Source: Lasioglossum baleicum
Lineage: Eukaryota > Arthropoda > Insecta > Hymenoptera > Halictidae
Reading direction: 5' to 3'
Length of the DNA: 64,000 nt
Assembly (NCBI RefSeq): GCF_051020765.1
Contig: NC_134933.1
Location: 1,612,001 to 1,676,000, forward strand
The notes under the pieces are model-generated. The model was not told where the DNA came from. It ran no database searches and saw only the letters and a program-made list of their open reading frames with translations. Shown here piece by piece: positions 34,709 to 47,722 of this stretch (position 1 is its first letter; each line of letters starts with the position of its first letter). Both the position numbers and the translations under genes were made by a program.

Positions 34709-37700
34709 CGACGTAACCCGTTGAACGACCTAACCGAGACCGTTATAGTGGTGAGCGCCACTGAAACCGCAGGTGCGGTGCTGGTGTGGTGCGGTCTAGT
34801 GGGCGACGACTCTAAAGCTACTGGATCCTGTTCGAACTGACGAGTATGACTCGATACAGCGAAACGAGAAGTTACCGTTTCGAGAGCCGAGGAAATGGAA
34901 CAGGAAAGCGACCGCAGAAGCATTTGTAAAACGACCGGAAAAAACTTTACAAAACGATAAAGAAAAGTCGGTTAGCTCGATAGAGAAGTTACTGGCCTGG
35001 TTTCGAGTAATTATTGACTCATCCTCTTAGGAAAGAGGAGGAAGGGAAAAAAGAATAGGGTCTGAGAGAGAGCGTTTTCTTTGTCCGTCGAATTTCCACG
35101 AATCTAACGACCGACTGAGCACCGGTCCCCGACGACGATTTCGAGCGTGTTAAACAATAATAATTTAAGGTTGCGCCACGAGGGACAATCACGGAGTCGG
35201 CAGCGCTCAGTGACTGGCTGGTCCGACCTCCGAGGTTAATTAGATAATGTAATTGTCCGGCAATTACTCGAATTACCCGCGCGCCAAGCCCCTTGCCTAC
35301 GCCGCCGCACACGCCACTCGCGATCCTTCTCCTTTCCCTTTCTCTCTCTCTCTCTTTGTCTACCTGTTTCTCTCTCTCCATTCTCCCTCTTTGTTCACTG
35401 TACCACGGAACCACCTGTCATTTTCCTTTCCGTTCTACGCGAGATTTATGCAAACGTGCGTGCTGCACAATGTGTACAAACGACTGTATCCGCAAATATA
35501 GGCAAGTCCCGCTGATGGGTTCTCATAATCCATTTAGCCGAGGGAAAAATTCCTTGAATATGCTCGTACGAACAGCGCAATGCCGACACACCGCGTGCAC
35601 TGATTATTATTGTGAATCTGACACGTGGGACGAGAGGCTGCTGGAAAATCCGGTGAAGTAATCGCGGGTGGACGTGTTGCGAAACAAGCGAATTTCCACT
35701 GGATCGCAGCGTGGTTGATTGATTTGTGTCTTAATCTTTCCGCCCTCGGACAACGGACTATTCTTGCAACTATACTAAATATTTTATCATGTTCAGGATT
35801 ATTTAATGCTTTATCAATGTTTTTAAACACGTTTCTACTTGAAAAACCAGCTCGAAAAGTTTCGGCTGACTTTGATGTTTCGATTGATGAGAAAAAACCG
35901 AGTTTCTGACTCGGCGAGCTGTTTTTTCCGCCTTTGTCAACTGTGGTCTTCACTCCTGTCGAATTGTTCGTGCTATTCGCAAGCGTGGGACCTTGAAAGG
36001 CGATTCCTAATTTTCCACCAATTTGATAAACTGACCCCGTGTCTGCTAAAGAAAGAATCATAGCTCGATGCTAGTATCTACAGACAGTATCTACACTGAT
36101 AAATAATAACTGTATAAATTATATAATTCTATAAATTATAATTTAAACTGTAAACCATACGTGTGTAAGTTTAAAATGCGTGACGCGTTCAGAACGTAGT
36201 ATTAGAGCGCGTACTTACTTCGAACGTCTACTTGTTAAAATAGACGTAGAATTATAAACGTCAGGAATTGGCAGCTCAAATTTACATGTGTATATGTTGA
36301 CGGTCTAAGCTTTCAGAAAAATCAAGTCTGAATGCTAACGTTTTTAAACGTTTTGTTTAAACTCTACCTAAAGTTTACATTGCACTTAAATTTATATCCT
36401 TCGTATATTGATTGAAACATGCTTATATTGCCATTAAATAACTGAAATATACCTGCTCACACACATACGAAAATATAGCACAAATTTTCATTTCAGCATT
36501 GTGTAAGGAATAATTAAACTCTATTTAGTTGTTCCTCCAATTTCATAAAACGCTATATCTGCTCGGAAAGTTATCCGATAGACCTAATATTTTGAATTTC
36601 GAGGTTTCAAAGTGTTCTTGTTTGAGAGAAAAAGAAATTTTGTTGAAATTTGAAAGTCGAAAAATTGAATGTTGGCCACAAAAATCGGGCTCCGGGACCA
36701 CTGTGGCGGTGTACGATTTTTGTTATGGAATTATAAAAATTTTCGAATCCGTTGCGCGTCTGCAGGGACCGCGCGCATCGAACAAACGCTTGTGGACCAA
36801 TTCGAGACACGTGTCTCGGACCGGTCTCAGGTGTATCGCATCGCAGTGTTCTCGGTGTCTAAAAAGGACGTCGTTTCAGATCAGGGCCGACGGAAAACCT
36901 GGTAGCTACGAGGTAATATCCGCGCGTAATGCGATGCAATCCATCTCGGGCTCTAACGATCAGGTTGGTCAACGAACAACCCTCGGAATTCGCCATTAAT
37001 CTCGGTATAAATCATGCGTCTCGGCCCGTTCTGAAAGAATGTTGCGTTCTCAGAGAGGCGTGCAATTACGGCCGGAGCGGATTTCGACGCTTTCCTCGCG
37101 CGCCAGCGCGCGCGCTCCCGGGAAACGCTGCACCAAACGGAAATTAATTCGCCGGTGATTCGCGACAAAGAAAAATCCTCGCCGCAAAGATTTAACGAGC
37201 GAGCAACGGGTCTTCGGGATGGAGCGAGAAACAAAAGGGGATTCGCGATAGAGCGAGACGAAAGCGGATTCGCGGTAGCCGGCCGCGAAAACCGTGCGTA
37301 ATTCGCGCTTAATACCCCTGCGCGCCGTGTACGGCCAATTACCGATTGGATACACTGTCGTCGATCGAACCGCGAACGAATCTCTGACCGTACTCTTTTT
37401 CACCCCTCTCTTCTCTTCTTGAATTCTCTCGCGGAAGGGAGACAGAGAGGAAGAGGAGTCCCGCAAAAACGGTTGCCAGCGCGCGAGCGATCCACGCGAA
37501 ACGAACAAATTGGGCCTGGTGCGCTGACGAGGGCCTTTTGTAAATGACACACGCCGATTTTTATCTTTCGGAATCTTTTTCTTCATATTTTCTGTCGCTG
37601 GTGTCTAGTAATAGTCCTTTTAATGACCGCATTGTGGCTGAGAGAGAGACGTAATCGTTTTCTTCCAAGCTCCGCGTTTGCAGGATGATTAACAATTTTT

Positions 37701-37739
37701 TCTTTAACTGTACCGAGAAGAAACTTAATAATTTTTTAA

Positions 37740-37981
37740 CACATTACCGACCGGTGATTATTGCATAATTTTGAAAAATCTATGGTACATGGCTAAACAC
37801 TATTTAATGGAACCTTCAGTAGCAACAGCAATTTTCATTGTGAACTAACAAGTCAGCCTCAATAACGTCATCTAATAGTTTCATTTAAGATTGGAATGTA
37901 AAATAAAATTTCTATGCTTTCTTTTGGGGTACAGCACAAATATTTGAAAATCCTATTAATAGGCTTCCGGTAGGTAAAATG
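37740..37981. mobile_element. piggyBac-type MITE, copy 1 (242 bp), TTAA duplication
   Basis: Ends CACATTACCGACCGG and CCGGTAGGTAAAATG between TTAA at 37736-37739 and 37982-37985. About 90 percent like the copy at 51286-51525 by eye. TTAA targeting is typical of piggyBac elements. Confidence 0.85.
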
Positions 37982-38625
37982 TTAATACGCGCTGTACTGC
38001 GTTGGAAATGGAGCTTAATAACTTTTTTAATACACTGTACTGTGTCCGAAAGAAGCTCCATAATTTTTTCCATGGTTTTCAGGGTGACCTTCGTCCTTGC
38101 AGAGGCGACGAACATCACCGTGGACCCTCCTCATGAAACCTTCGAAGACTATATCTTGTTGTGGTCGTACCGGACAGACCAGTGGGCCGGTCTTATCAAG
38201 AAATTCGAAGTCCAGGCTCGCGTCTCGAGATAAAGCCTAATGTCCATGGCATCCCGTCGTCGTCGCCGTCGTCGCCGAGAAAGAAGCCATCGCTTTCTGC
38301 GGAAAGCGAGCATCAGTCGACCCTAACGTTAATTTCGCAATTTCCGCGGCGAGAGGACGGGTAGCTCTCGATAAAGAAATCGATCGATTTTTGCGAGCAG
38401 GTAATCTGCCGTTTCTTTGCCGCGGATCACTTCCTCGGCTACCTTTTTGCACGTTTCTTACAAATTAATCCCATCCCGAGTCAGCTGAGAACCACGCGAG
38501 AATATTCATTGACAGCTAAGAACAATGCACAAATGTTTACTGGCAAAAATGTCGAAACTGTAATACATCATTTACATTCTGTCAAAAAAGTACCGGGAAT
38601 TGGTCAATGAAACACAAAATATGTA

Positions 38626-39424
38626 TTATTCATCCAAATTTATTGTATCGCCTTCAAAGTAGGCCCCTTTCGAAATAATACACTTATGCCAACGAATAAC
38701 CCAATCATCAAAACATTTTTTAAACGCATTTTTTGGAATCAACTTCAGTACTCGCCGCGAATTCTCTTTTATGTCATCTATCGACTGAAAACAGGTACCT
38801 CGAAGTGGTAATTTGAGTTTTGGAAAAAGAAAAAAGTCGGCCGGAGCCATATCAGGGGAATACGGTGGCTGCTCGATAAGATTTGTTGAGTTTTTGGCCA
38901 GAAATTCGTTCACAATGATAGCCTTGTGAGATGGTGCGTTATCGTGGTGCAAAATCCATGAGTTTTCTTTCCACAAATCTGGTCTTTTTCGACGAATTTG
39001 CTCTCTGAAATAGTGTTGTATAAAGCTCGAGTCTTCGAAGCTCCAGAGCTCAGTCTTAAAGACTTCTTCTAAATCTTCTTCTATAGAAACTTAGTCTTTA
39101 AGACTGAGCTCTGAAGCTTCGAAGACTCGAGCTTTATACAACACTACTCTGAAACGCCGCATAACACTCAGATAATATTCTTTTCCGAGTCACAACACCG
39201 CGGTAATCGAAAAAAAACTGTCAACATCACCTTCACTGTTGATCGACTTTCGGCTCAATTGGAAGGCGTCATTCCGAAGCTTGTTGACTGGTTTGCATGT
39301 GAAACTCGTAAACCCAAGTCTCATCACCAGTTACAATGCGTTTTATGAATGTGGGGTCGGAATTGACTCGTATTAACATGTCTTCAGCGACCTTAACGCG
39401 ATTGAATTTTTGCCGAAAATTCAC
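38626..39424 (-). pseudogene. mariner transposase lacking its N-terminus (copy B)
   Basis: The frame begins abruptly after the leader with VNFRQKFNRVKVAEDML and reaches RIVTGDETWVYEF, which holds the first catalytic Asp, then QTSQQASE and a stop. Decayed sequence follows to EYYLSVMRRF. After the nested MITE it resumes REQIRRKRPDLWKENSWIL, DNAPSHKAI and PPYSPDMAPADFFLF with the other two Asp residues. The N-terminal DNA-binding domain is deleted. Copies A and B have therefore lost complementary parts. Confidence 0.9.
39011..39146. mobile_element. 136-bp hAT-type hairpin MITE inside a mariner
   Basis: The left end TAGTGTTGTATAAAGCTCGA is mirrored by TCGAGCTTTATACAACACTA. Exact 8-bp duplications CTCTGAAA lie at 39003-39010 and 39147-39154. 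Arms of about 53 bp surround a loop of about 30 bp. Deleting the element and one duplication joins the mariner frame exactly (MRRF to REQIRR). Confidence 0.95.
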
Positions 39425-39637
39425 AAAAATCGCAAAACACACTTGAGATGAACTGACAAAATGGCGCACTGTAAACAAAATAAATGACAAGTGACGCTCA
39501 AACTCCGCGTGAGTAGAGGACAGTTGTGCCAACTTAGCGACAAAAAGAATTTCAACAATCCCTTTAAGCGGGCTTTCTAAATGATCGATTCCCGGTACTT
39601 TCTTGACAAAATGCATATGGGATTCTACTGCTTTAAA

Positions 39638-39808
39638 AAAATCAACATCCGGAAACAGCATACTTAAAAACATTAAGAAACACTGAAGTGACAACAGAAA
39701 TGAAAAACTGACAAAGAGCTCAATTGTATTGTTCAAGATTGCATTGTTGTAAAAGAATCAACATACAGAAACAACATACTTAAAAACATTAAGAAACACT
39801 GAAGTGAC
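39638..39808. repeat. 50-bp direct repeat beside the mariner
   Basis: CATACTTAAAAACATTAAGA and the following AACACTGAAGTGACA occur at about 39659-39692 and 39775-39808. Non-coding. Confidence 0.8.
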
Positions 39809-40198
39809 AGAGAAGTAAGAGTCAAAGAATTGAAAAATAAATTATCATAGTATGTACCGAATACACTGCTAAAATCCCGTCTTCTCTTCCATTTGCCTCG
39901 ATTTTTCGGTCCCCGAGCCTTCCCCGTCCTCCCGAGCCTCGCTGTCTTCGGCACCGTGTTGCGGTATTAATTTCACACTAATTGGATTTTATGGTCGCTT
40001 AGGTTTATTGACTAACTGACCAGGGAGAGAGGAGGTAAGCTCCGATGCATATTCATTAGCCGCGTTTGCGGAGCCGCGCGTTTCTTGTACCGTCGAAAAT
40101 ATCCTTGCTGTGCCGTGTACGGCTGGGTACACGAATTTTCCCGCTGCACTCACAGGTCCAATGAAATCGCTTCGATAAAGCATCTAGATACCAGACTT

Positions 40199-40200
<2 letters not shown>

Positions 40201-40231
<31 letters not shown>
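40201..40231. repeat. (GA)15 microsatellite
   Basis: An uninterrupted GA run ending in GGATG. Confidence 0.97.
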
Positions 40232-40236
<5 letters not shown>

Positions 40237-41577
40237 TGCGCGAGGCCTTCGAACGCGCGGCCACTTACTTTTACGAGCTCTTAAGATCTAATTTAGATTA
40301 GAATCGTGTGGCTCGGGCTACCGTGGCTCGACTAATCATCCGACCGAACTTCCATCCAGCTGGAACAGCCCTGCAAAACGTTCGCTTTTTCCTTTCCTCT
40401 CTCTTTCTCTTTTTATGCTTGCTTTTTTCTTGCCACTTTATCACCCGGACGAGATGGTAAACAAAAAAGGCATACGAGATCCGAGGGATAGGTTTCACTT
40501 ACAAGGGATGCAGCCTTGGCGAATAATTAGGTTTTTGAAAATGATGGCTGCAAAACGTAAAGCTCTGGAAATCGTTGCATCGATCTCGGTTGTTGAAACG
40601 ATTGCGAATAGCCTGCGGGTGTGTATGTATTCATACGATGAAAATCGATAAAAAAGAAGCTTCGAAAGTATTGGGAGCAGTCGAAAAATGTCGGAGCATT
40701 GTTGCAGTGTTGTTAATTAAATAATTTAGGCATGGAACAAATGTCGCTATCTTCCATGTAACGCAGACAATTTTTATCTTCCACAATATCCACGTCTAGC
40801 TATGAGGCACTTTTGTTTTCAATGATTGTTGCGTTAACAACGTGGAAAATTGGCACGAGGAGGGGACGAAGGTTGAAATCCTGATCTGCTACTCCAACAG
40901 CCACTATTGAACGCGTAAAATCCTTCTACTAATTAGTCATTCGGGAAACTCGTTCGAACATTGATCGTCGTCGAGCCGGATCGAAGAGATCGAGCATCCA
41001 CCTGTTGCACCGGAGCCAGACCAGCATTTCTTGGTAAATCATTCCGAAGAATACCTTTATATCCGTGGGGTGGGTCGGTGGTGAGTTTAATAAGGATGAT
41101 TGTTTCCAGTGATCCGTGGAACGGAACCAGTTCCATGGAGCTCTCCACGGACCCTGTCCTTCCCGAGCTCGAGAGAAGGTCTCTACCCACCATACTTCTC
41201 TCTCTCCTCTCTCTCTCTTTCACCCCCTTCTCAACTTCTTCCCCTCCGTGAGCCCCCCTTTGTCCAGACCTGTAACTTCTCCTCTCATTAATCGGCCGAC
41301 GAGTCATGCTCCAGATTAGAAACGCCGCCAGCTCCCAGGTTCCGTTATTCGTTCGTTTCTTGGACAAATGGGATTAGTGGGCCCCCGCGACCGCTAATTA
41401 GAACGACCACCGTCCGAAACCGAGGACCAACGCGGCCCTCAGCTTCTTGTTGGCCCTTTCATCGAACCGTCGCGTCGCGTCGCGTCATTTCTCTTGGCGT
41501 CATTGAGCTTGCTGCGAGCCCGGTCATTTCCGATTCGCGATCATCGTCGGCGGACGCGACAGATTTTTGTATTAAGC

Positions 41578-43365
41578 CAGCGGTTTCCAACCTTTATGCT
41601 ACTATGCCTACCTGAAAACAAATTTTTTTCCGCGCCTCCCTATCTTCTAATTGATATAATAATATAGACACGTTTTAAAATACTGAAAACTACAATTGAC
41701 AGAATAATAACAAGGTTTTGCTATAACAATACGAACATGCATATTTATTTTTATATTAAATTACTGATTAAACTACATCTAATGCATCAAAATTTAATGC
41801 GGGTGTTGTTGTTTAATGGCACAGAGTTACCAAATCTTGGGGGCAATGTGGAGAGTGCCACTCGTAACTCTTTTTCGACTATTAAACTGGTTCGATATTT
41901 GGTTTTCATTGCAGCCAGTACCGAAAAGCTCGTTTCGCATAAATAAGACGTTACCAACGGTAGAAGCACATGCATTGCTTTGCAATACAAAGATTCATAC
42001 TCTCCACTACGATTCACCCAAAATTGAATTATGGTTTCATTTTGAAACTTTTGTTTCAGTGAGCTGTCGCGTGATAATTCTATCAATTTTTCCTTTTCAA
42101 TGGGTGTCAGCTTAAATTCGTCTTCTTGATTATCGATAAATGGAGTCTGTATCCACAAAACCTTTGAGTAATCAAGGTCTTTGAAATAATTTTAAAAATG
42201 CAGCACCGAACCATCACGGTGTTCGATAAAAAGATTTTCGCTCGCTTCAATATTGGCTGTGTCCCAGAAATCTTTTGAAAGCGAAAACATTTCCAACTCA
42301 ATCTTTTGTAAATTTGATCTCCATAACTACAGCTTTTTAATGAAAGCTTTTACTTTGTCTTCTTGAACAAGGGGATGCATTTGTGATTTCTGCATTGATT
42401 TATTTAAACAATAAAATTATCGTTCGTCCACAAATGTGCCTCTTCATGGTGGTTTTCTTCGAGAAAGGTTGCTATTTTTTTCTTTGAGCTGAAACACTCT
42501 TTGAATCACTTTTTCACGAGATAGCCAGCGAACTTCGCAATAATACAGAAGTGAGGTATAATTAGCTCCCATATCAACACACAGCTTTACAAACAGCCTA
42601 GCTCTCAAAGGACTGTTCTTAATGTAGTTTATAATTTTTATAACTTTCGTAAAAATGTTGTTCAGTTCCTCGCTCATATATTTTGACACTAAAGCTGTTC
42701 TGTGAAGCATACAGTGCGTCCAGATAGCATGTAGTGCTTTTTTTTACCAATGCTTGAAGACCTGCTTTGTGTCCGGACATTGAGTGAGCTCCGTGGGTGC
42801 ACAGTCCAATGCAATTATTCCACGGTATGTCGTTTTCATAAAAAAAACTGTCTAATTATATTAAACATCTGAATGGATGTGGTCTTTTCAGGAATGGATT
42901 TGCAAAATAATATATCTTCTAATATATTATTTTCTGCAACATATCGAACGTATGCAATTAAATGGGCATCTTTAACTATGTCAGTTGCCTCGTCTACTTG
43001 AATGGAGAATTTCGAAGTACGCAGCCGAGAAACTAATTGATCGCAAATATCTTCAGATATATCATTGATATTCTTCTTCCGACTGTATTATCAGCAAGCG
43101 GAATTTGTCGCAACTGTTTTGCATACGATTCGTCGAACAGAAACGGAGCGTTTCCGAAGGCGTCATTTTTAAAATCTTCAGCTTCGGATAATTTTTCAAT
43201 AGGGCTTAAATGAATGTATAGAAATGTAAGCAAAATAAAAATAAACATTACTTCACTGAATTTGTACTGTTACGTTACGATATGAAGTTTATTTATTTGT
43301 AGATATTATGGTATGAACATTAATTTATTATTAAAAATTGGCGCCTCCCCGGTTGGAAACTGCTG
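41578..43365 (-). mobile_element. decayed autonomous hAT element (1.8 kb)
   Basis: Ends CAGCGGTTTCCAACC and GGTTGGAAACTGCTG. The left flank TATTAAGC resembles TATTAGGC at 43370-43377, four bases beyond the right end, so the 8-bp duplication is imperfect or shifted. It encloses a broken transposase on the minus strand. Confidence 0.82.
41787..43200 (-). pseudogene. hAT transposase remnant (ZBED5/FAM200-like)
   Basis: Broken across several frames. In order on the minus strand there are IEKLSEAEDFKNDAF then YAKQLRQIPLADNTVGRRI, then LHRTALVSKYMSEELNNIF, ARLFVKLCVDMGANYTSLL and EVRWLSREKVIQRVFQL. Last comes the C-terminal dimerisation segment IIQFWVNRSGEYESLYCKA, LLPLVTSYLCETSFSVL and KTKYRTSLIVEKELRVAL. 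These are hallmarks of hAT transposases of the type found in domesticated ZBED5/FAM200 proteins. At least three frameshifts or stops separate the pieces, so this copy is dead. Confidence 0.88.
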
Positions 43366-44463
43366 TACATATTAGGCTGACGCATATGTCCGACTTGTAG
43401 AATGTAAATGCAATGATCCAGAAATACTATATATTATAGTCTACAGGTTTCTTAAAATACAATTTTAACATACAAATCTGATCTTTAAGGTTCTATCCCC
43501 AGTTTTTATTTGGTATTTAATTTTATGTAATCTTTAGTTTTTATTTAAATACTTGATCTTATTTAATCTCCAGTTTTTATGTAGATACTGAATTTTATTA
43601 AATCTCCAGTATTTGTTTAGATATTTAATTTTGATATCTTGAATTTATTTCTCTGTTAACAGTTGTCAGGAGTTTCTGTTGCAACCACTGAATTACTTCG
43701 ATGTTGTTGAACTTTTTGTAGACGGTTGTTCAAGAATCAACGTGTTAAAATTACAACGTACACATCCCGGGGAATCCGTGGCTGCACCCAATTTATTATC
43801 GCATTCCAGAGGAACAAGATGCGCAAGATACGCACAGCATCTAATAAAATACATACAGCAGACTACAGCTAGTAGCAACAGCAGCAGCAGAAGGTAGCCA
43901 TCGCGTTAATCAATCGCTGATTACAGAGGACAGTTATCGAAGGGCGTCAAGCAACCGGTGTCGGTATAGCAACGACAAGTGGTAATAATACCGCGGTGGA
44001 AGTATCGATATCGTCGCAACAGGTATTCTCGACGAAATCGAACGTCGTCGATCGACTTGCAGCGACGACGTCCTCTATCCTTCTATGCATATCCTCCCCT
44101 TAACGTTCGTTAATTACGAGAACCCATACCGTGGCTCCGCAGGACCGGACCTATTACGAGCGATTACACCGCTATTAGTTACCCACCTACCGGGTGTTCC
44201 ATTCCGTTCCATGCGGCGCGAACCTGGACACAGGTGAAAAAGGAGGAGAGTGACCAGGTGGAAAAAGCCTGGAGAGGATCGATTGCGCTGAACCCCGGCG
44301 ACTGCATCCCGGCGCTACACAGTGGTGCGTTCGATGCAGTTTCTCGGAAAACCGACCAATTCAATCTTCCAGCTACGTAACTCCTTTTTCCCCACTGTGG
44401 CTGATTTATCGCATACACATTACACACCAACGTATCGAGTGCAGCTTGAATTTTTTCAGTGTA

Positions 44464-44913
44464 CAGGGTCTGTCCGGAAAGTAATGCGACCACATTTTTT
44501 TTTAAAATCTATTGAACATATGAGTACAAAGCTTTAAAATTCTTCAAAGTAGGACCCTTGGGCGTCGACACATTTTTTCCAGCGCGATTTCCATGCTTCG
44601 TATGCTCCCTGGAAGGCGTTATCTGGAGCCTCTCGTAGTACCCTCGTCGCAGCCTCGTAGAGCACTTCCAACCAAAAATTTTCCGTAGATTACGGGGAAA
44701 ACAGTAAACGGTACTTCTGATTGTTAGTTAGATCACAACACTTCCTCAACCCCCGTACAGTCCTGACTTGTCTCCCGCCGACTTCTTCTTGTTTCGAAAA
44801 ATTAAAAATGTGCTAAAAGGATGCCATTTTGAAAGCGTGGAACGCGTCAAAGAGGCTGTGTTTAATAGATTTTTTTTTTAAATGTGGTTGCATTACTTTT
44901 CGGACAGACCCTG
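44464..44913. mobile_element. snap-back mariner derivative, copy 1 (450 bp)
   Basis: Ends CAGGGTCTGTCCGGAAAGTA and, inverted, CAGGGTCTGTCCGAAAAGTA, with TA at 44462-44463 and 44914-44915. The left arm is an inverted copy of the transposase 3' end, and the right arm is the direct 3' end with a deletion of about 130 bp relative to copy 2. The transposase fragment PPYSPDLSPADFFLF is readable in the middle (about 44752-44800). Confidence 0.92.
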
Positions 44914-45577
44914 TATGTATTCATTGGATTTCTATATACAGTTTCATACGTGTGTGACAGCCACGATTTTGCAATTTGGGTAAAGAGAATCAAATGTTCC
45001 GAAACATTCGTTATTAATCACAAAATAAGCAAGTTTCATCAAAATTGACTTAAGACCAACGTTTATGAATCATTATGAATATCGCATTTTTGGTAAGACG
45101 TTCGATTTGAGCGATCTCAAAAACCGTTTCTGTGAACATCGTGGAAAAATATGGTTTCTGGTCAACATGTCGAGCAAATGCACCACTGCGGAAGTTAAAG
45201 CGGAAGCTTAATAACGTGAAATTGCGGTTTTGACACCGCGGAATTCCCGTGACGACGCGCCATCAGGAAAAATCGCGTGATCGATGGCAGGGCGCTCGCC
45301 GTTTCGACGATCGATACATCTTCGCTTGGGTTTCCTGGATTCCGCGGAGGGTCTGCGTCTGACGTTAACGATCGTTCGACGTCATTATGCAACGTTTGTC
45401 TATAATTTCAGCCGTCTCGCGTTTCATCGTGCGTTCGTATTCCTGACGATTTTTCTAAGGGCCACCGTGCAGGCTACCATAACCGATTTGTATGTGTCAC
45501 GCGTGTCCGTTGACTCATGCGACTCCTGTTTTATGCACACACGCCAATTTAACAATCGTTTTATATTAAGCAAAATT

Positions 45578-45861
45578 AAAGGTACTATTGTTTTATCCTA
45601 CTAAACTAACTACAATTATTAAAAAGCGAACCGAACTTTTAACCCCCCTGGTTCTTTACATTTCCTTGAAAAATTGCAATTTTACACAAAAATCAGCCAG
45701 CGATCTTATCTGTACCTTTTAAAGGTACTATTGTTTCATTCCCCACTGACTACAATTGTTAAAAAGCTAACCGAACTTTTAACCCCCTGGTTCTTTACAT
45801 TTCTTTGAAAAATTGCAATTTTACACAAAAATCAGCCAGCGAACTTATCTGTACCTTTTAC
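45578..45861 (+). repeat. 143-bp tandem duplication
   Basis: Copies start at 45578 and 45721 with AAAGGTACTATTGTTT and end TTATCTGTACCTTTT. About 92 percent alike by eye. Non-coding. Confidence 0.88.
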
Positions 45862-46709
45862 GAAGAATGTTTTTTGAAATCCTGAGATTATAAAAATATG
45901 AGGATGACTGACAATTTTGTTTGCCTCGTCAACGAGAATACATTCTCAATGAATTATACTAATTTATCCAGGGCAAAATATATGTATATTTTCACGTATA
46001 TTATTCTGATTGGGAAAAAATACCGCAGTAATAGGTACATTTACCGTAAAAGTTTTACGATCAAGTTGAAGGCCTAATCGATGCTCGCACGTGAAGCAAA
46101 TCTCGGAGAGAAAGGTCAGTTGACGATCTCGTTTGAAACGGCTCTCCGATAAACACGGGAGTGCAGCGACGTGTGCGAGCCAAGTCACGAAATATTTCGG
46201 CCCGGTAGGAACTAATAGCCGGCTCTGTGAGTTCCTCCTGTATCTTGATCCCGTTACATGGGGAGCTTGGAACTTCCAGGCTGGAACCAGACAAACGCGA
46301 CTAGACACCTCTTCCATCGGTTAGAGCTGCGGGAGGTATACACGCCGGCAAACTATCAGTCGCGTGGAAGACTCGTTTACACTCCACAAGCCAGGTTTTC
46401 GAAGAACATACTCTGTTCCATTCCATTTATTTTTGATTTGTTAACGAGACGTTTTTCGTTTTTAACCGACTTCGAAAAAGGAGGAGGTTACTCAATTCGA
46501 TCTGTATGTGCCTTTTTTCTATGAATGTTCACCGATTACGCCGAGATGGATGGACCAATCGGAACGAAACCTTTTGCATCTTGTAGAGTATGTCCCCGGG
46601 GTGGTCCCGTGAACAAAAAAATTTTGTATTTTTTTATTCCTTACGATTTTATTTGCGAAAGTGTAGGGTGGTGATGCCGTTGTGAACTCTGCTGAATGTT
46701 AGATATTAA

Positions 46710-47640
46710 GCGGCCCCTAGACATTCAATAATATTGACGAGGCGCAATGAAAGGGCATATTGACCGGTTAGAAGGGGTTCAAACGCATTGGTCAATATAC
46801 TGAAGCATATTGATAGAAATTTTGATTGAAGCGCATTGACGGGAGCCATATTGATGCGCGCATTGACGTTTAGGAGGTTCATTGTCAATATTTCGTCAAT
46901 CTCACTAGACAATGATGCGATATGGTGCAAGATTTCTCGCGCATGCGTGGGCGAAACAGTTAACGTATCTATATTACGATGATGAGGTAGCACAGCCCTG
47001 AGGCAATTATATTGGCAGGAATGTACCGAAACAATCTATTCCGAACAAAAAGACTCCAAGAGATGTCCTATGAGTTACAAAATATACAGAAATACACATG
47101 TTATACATTCATTTTTCAGAATCAAATCGTACCAATTTTTTAAAATTCTGCAGGGTGCTCAAGGTACCCCGTTTTATCGAGAATCTTACTTTACTGAGGC
47201 TGAAATCGCTGCCCATACGCGAGAAATCTTGCACAATGGCTAGCGCACAGATTACGATTCGAAAGATCGAAAGATTACTTTAACCATAGCAACAAACAAA
47301 TTTCCCAGCAGAAAATAGTTCACCGCAATAGAAACTTTTGCGAAGTTTTATGATCGCGACATTATAACAACCACAAGGAAGACAATTTTTCCAAAGCTAT
47401 TCTTAACTTAAAATAAGGCGGATTAAAGTTATCTTTTTCCGGGGCTGTTCTACTCAGTGGCGAGATATTGTGCAAGAGTTCTTGCGCATGTGCGACGATT
47501 TTAGCCTCAGTAAAGTAAAATTATCGATAAAGTGGGGTACCATGAACACCCCGTAAAATATCGGTACTCTCCCGCCAATACAACTGCCCCACTACCAATA
47601 TAACTGTTCCACTACCTCATCATTATAAATAATATGGATA
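46710..47640. mobile_element. PIF/Harbinger-type repeat, left end defined
   Basis: Starts GCGGCCCCTAGACATTCAAT directly after TAA (46707-46709), consistent with a TWA target. It contains the block GATATGGTGCAAGATTTCTC, the block GGGTGCTCAAGGTACCCC and an ATGGCTAGCGCA start, all shared with 60040-60802. The right end is not defined and may lie near the snap-back mariner at 47723. Confidence 0.6.
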
Positions 47641-47722
47641 CGTTACCGTTCTGGACCCGTATGAGCGACAAATCTCGCACAATAACTCACCACTGGTTCT
47701 ACTCATCTCACCACGGTACATA

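Larger units (their letters stand above)
38575..39613 (-). mobile_element. internally deleted mariner, copy B (1,039 bp including a nested MITE)
   Basis: The low-coordinate end is CATTCTGTCAAAAAAGTACC, preceded by TA. The high-coordinate end reads inward (minus strand) CATTTTGTCAAGAAAGTACC. Inverted relative to copy A about 5 kb away. Without the nested 136-bp MITE and its duplication it is about 895 bp, so it is also deleted, but in a different place. Confidence 0.87.

Noticed and set aside
36529..36999. 156-codon open frame
   Set aside because: No recognisable domain, and frames of similar length overlap it on the other strand.
37050..37586. 178-codon Arg/Ser-rich open frame
   Set aside because: GC-rich, low-complexity translation with no family match that I recognise.
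44319..44398. CACAGTGG...CCACTGTG pair resembling a tiny Transib-type element
   Set aside because: The ends diverge after a few bases and the 5-bp flanks (CGCTA and GCTGA) do not match.
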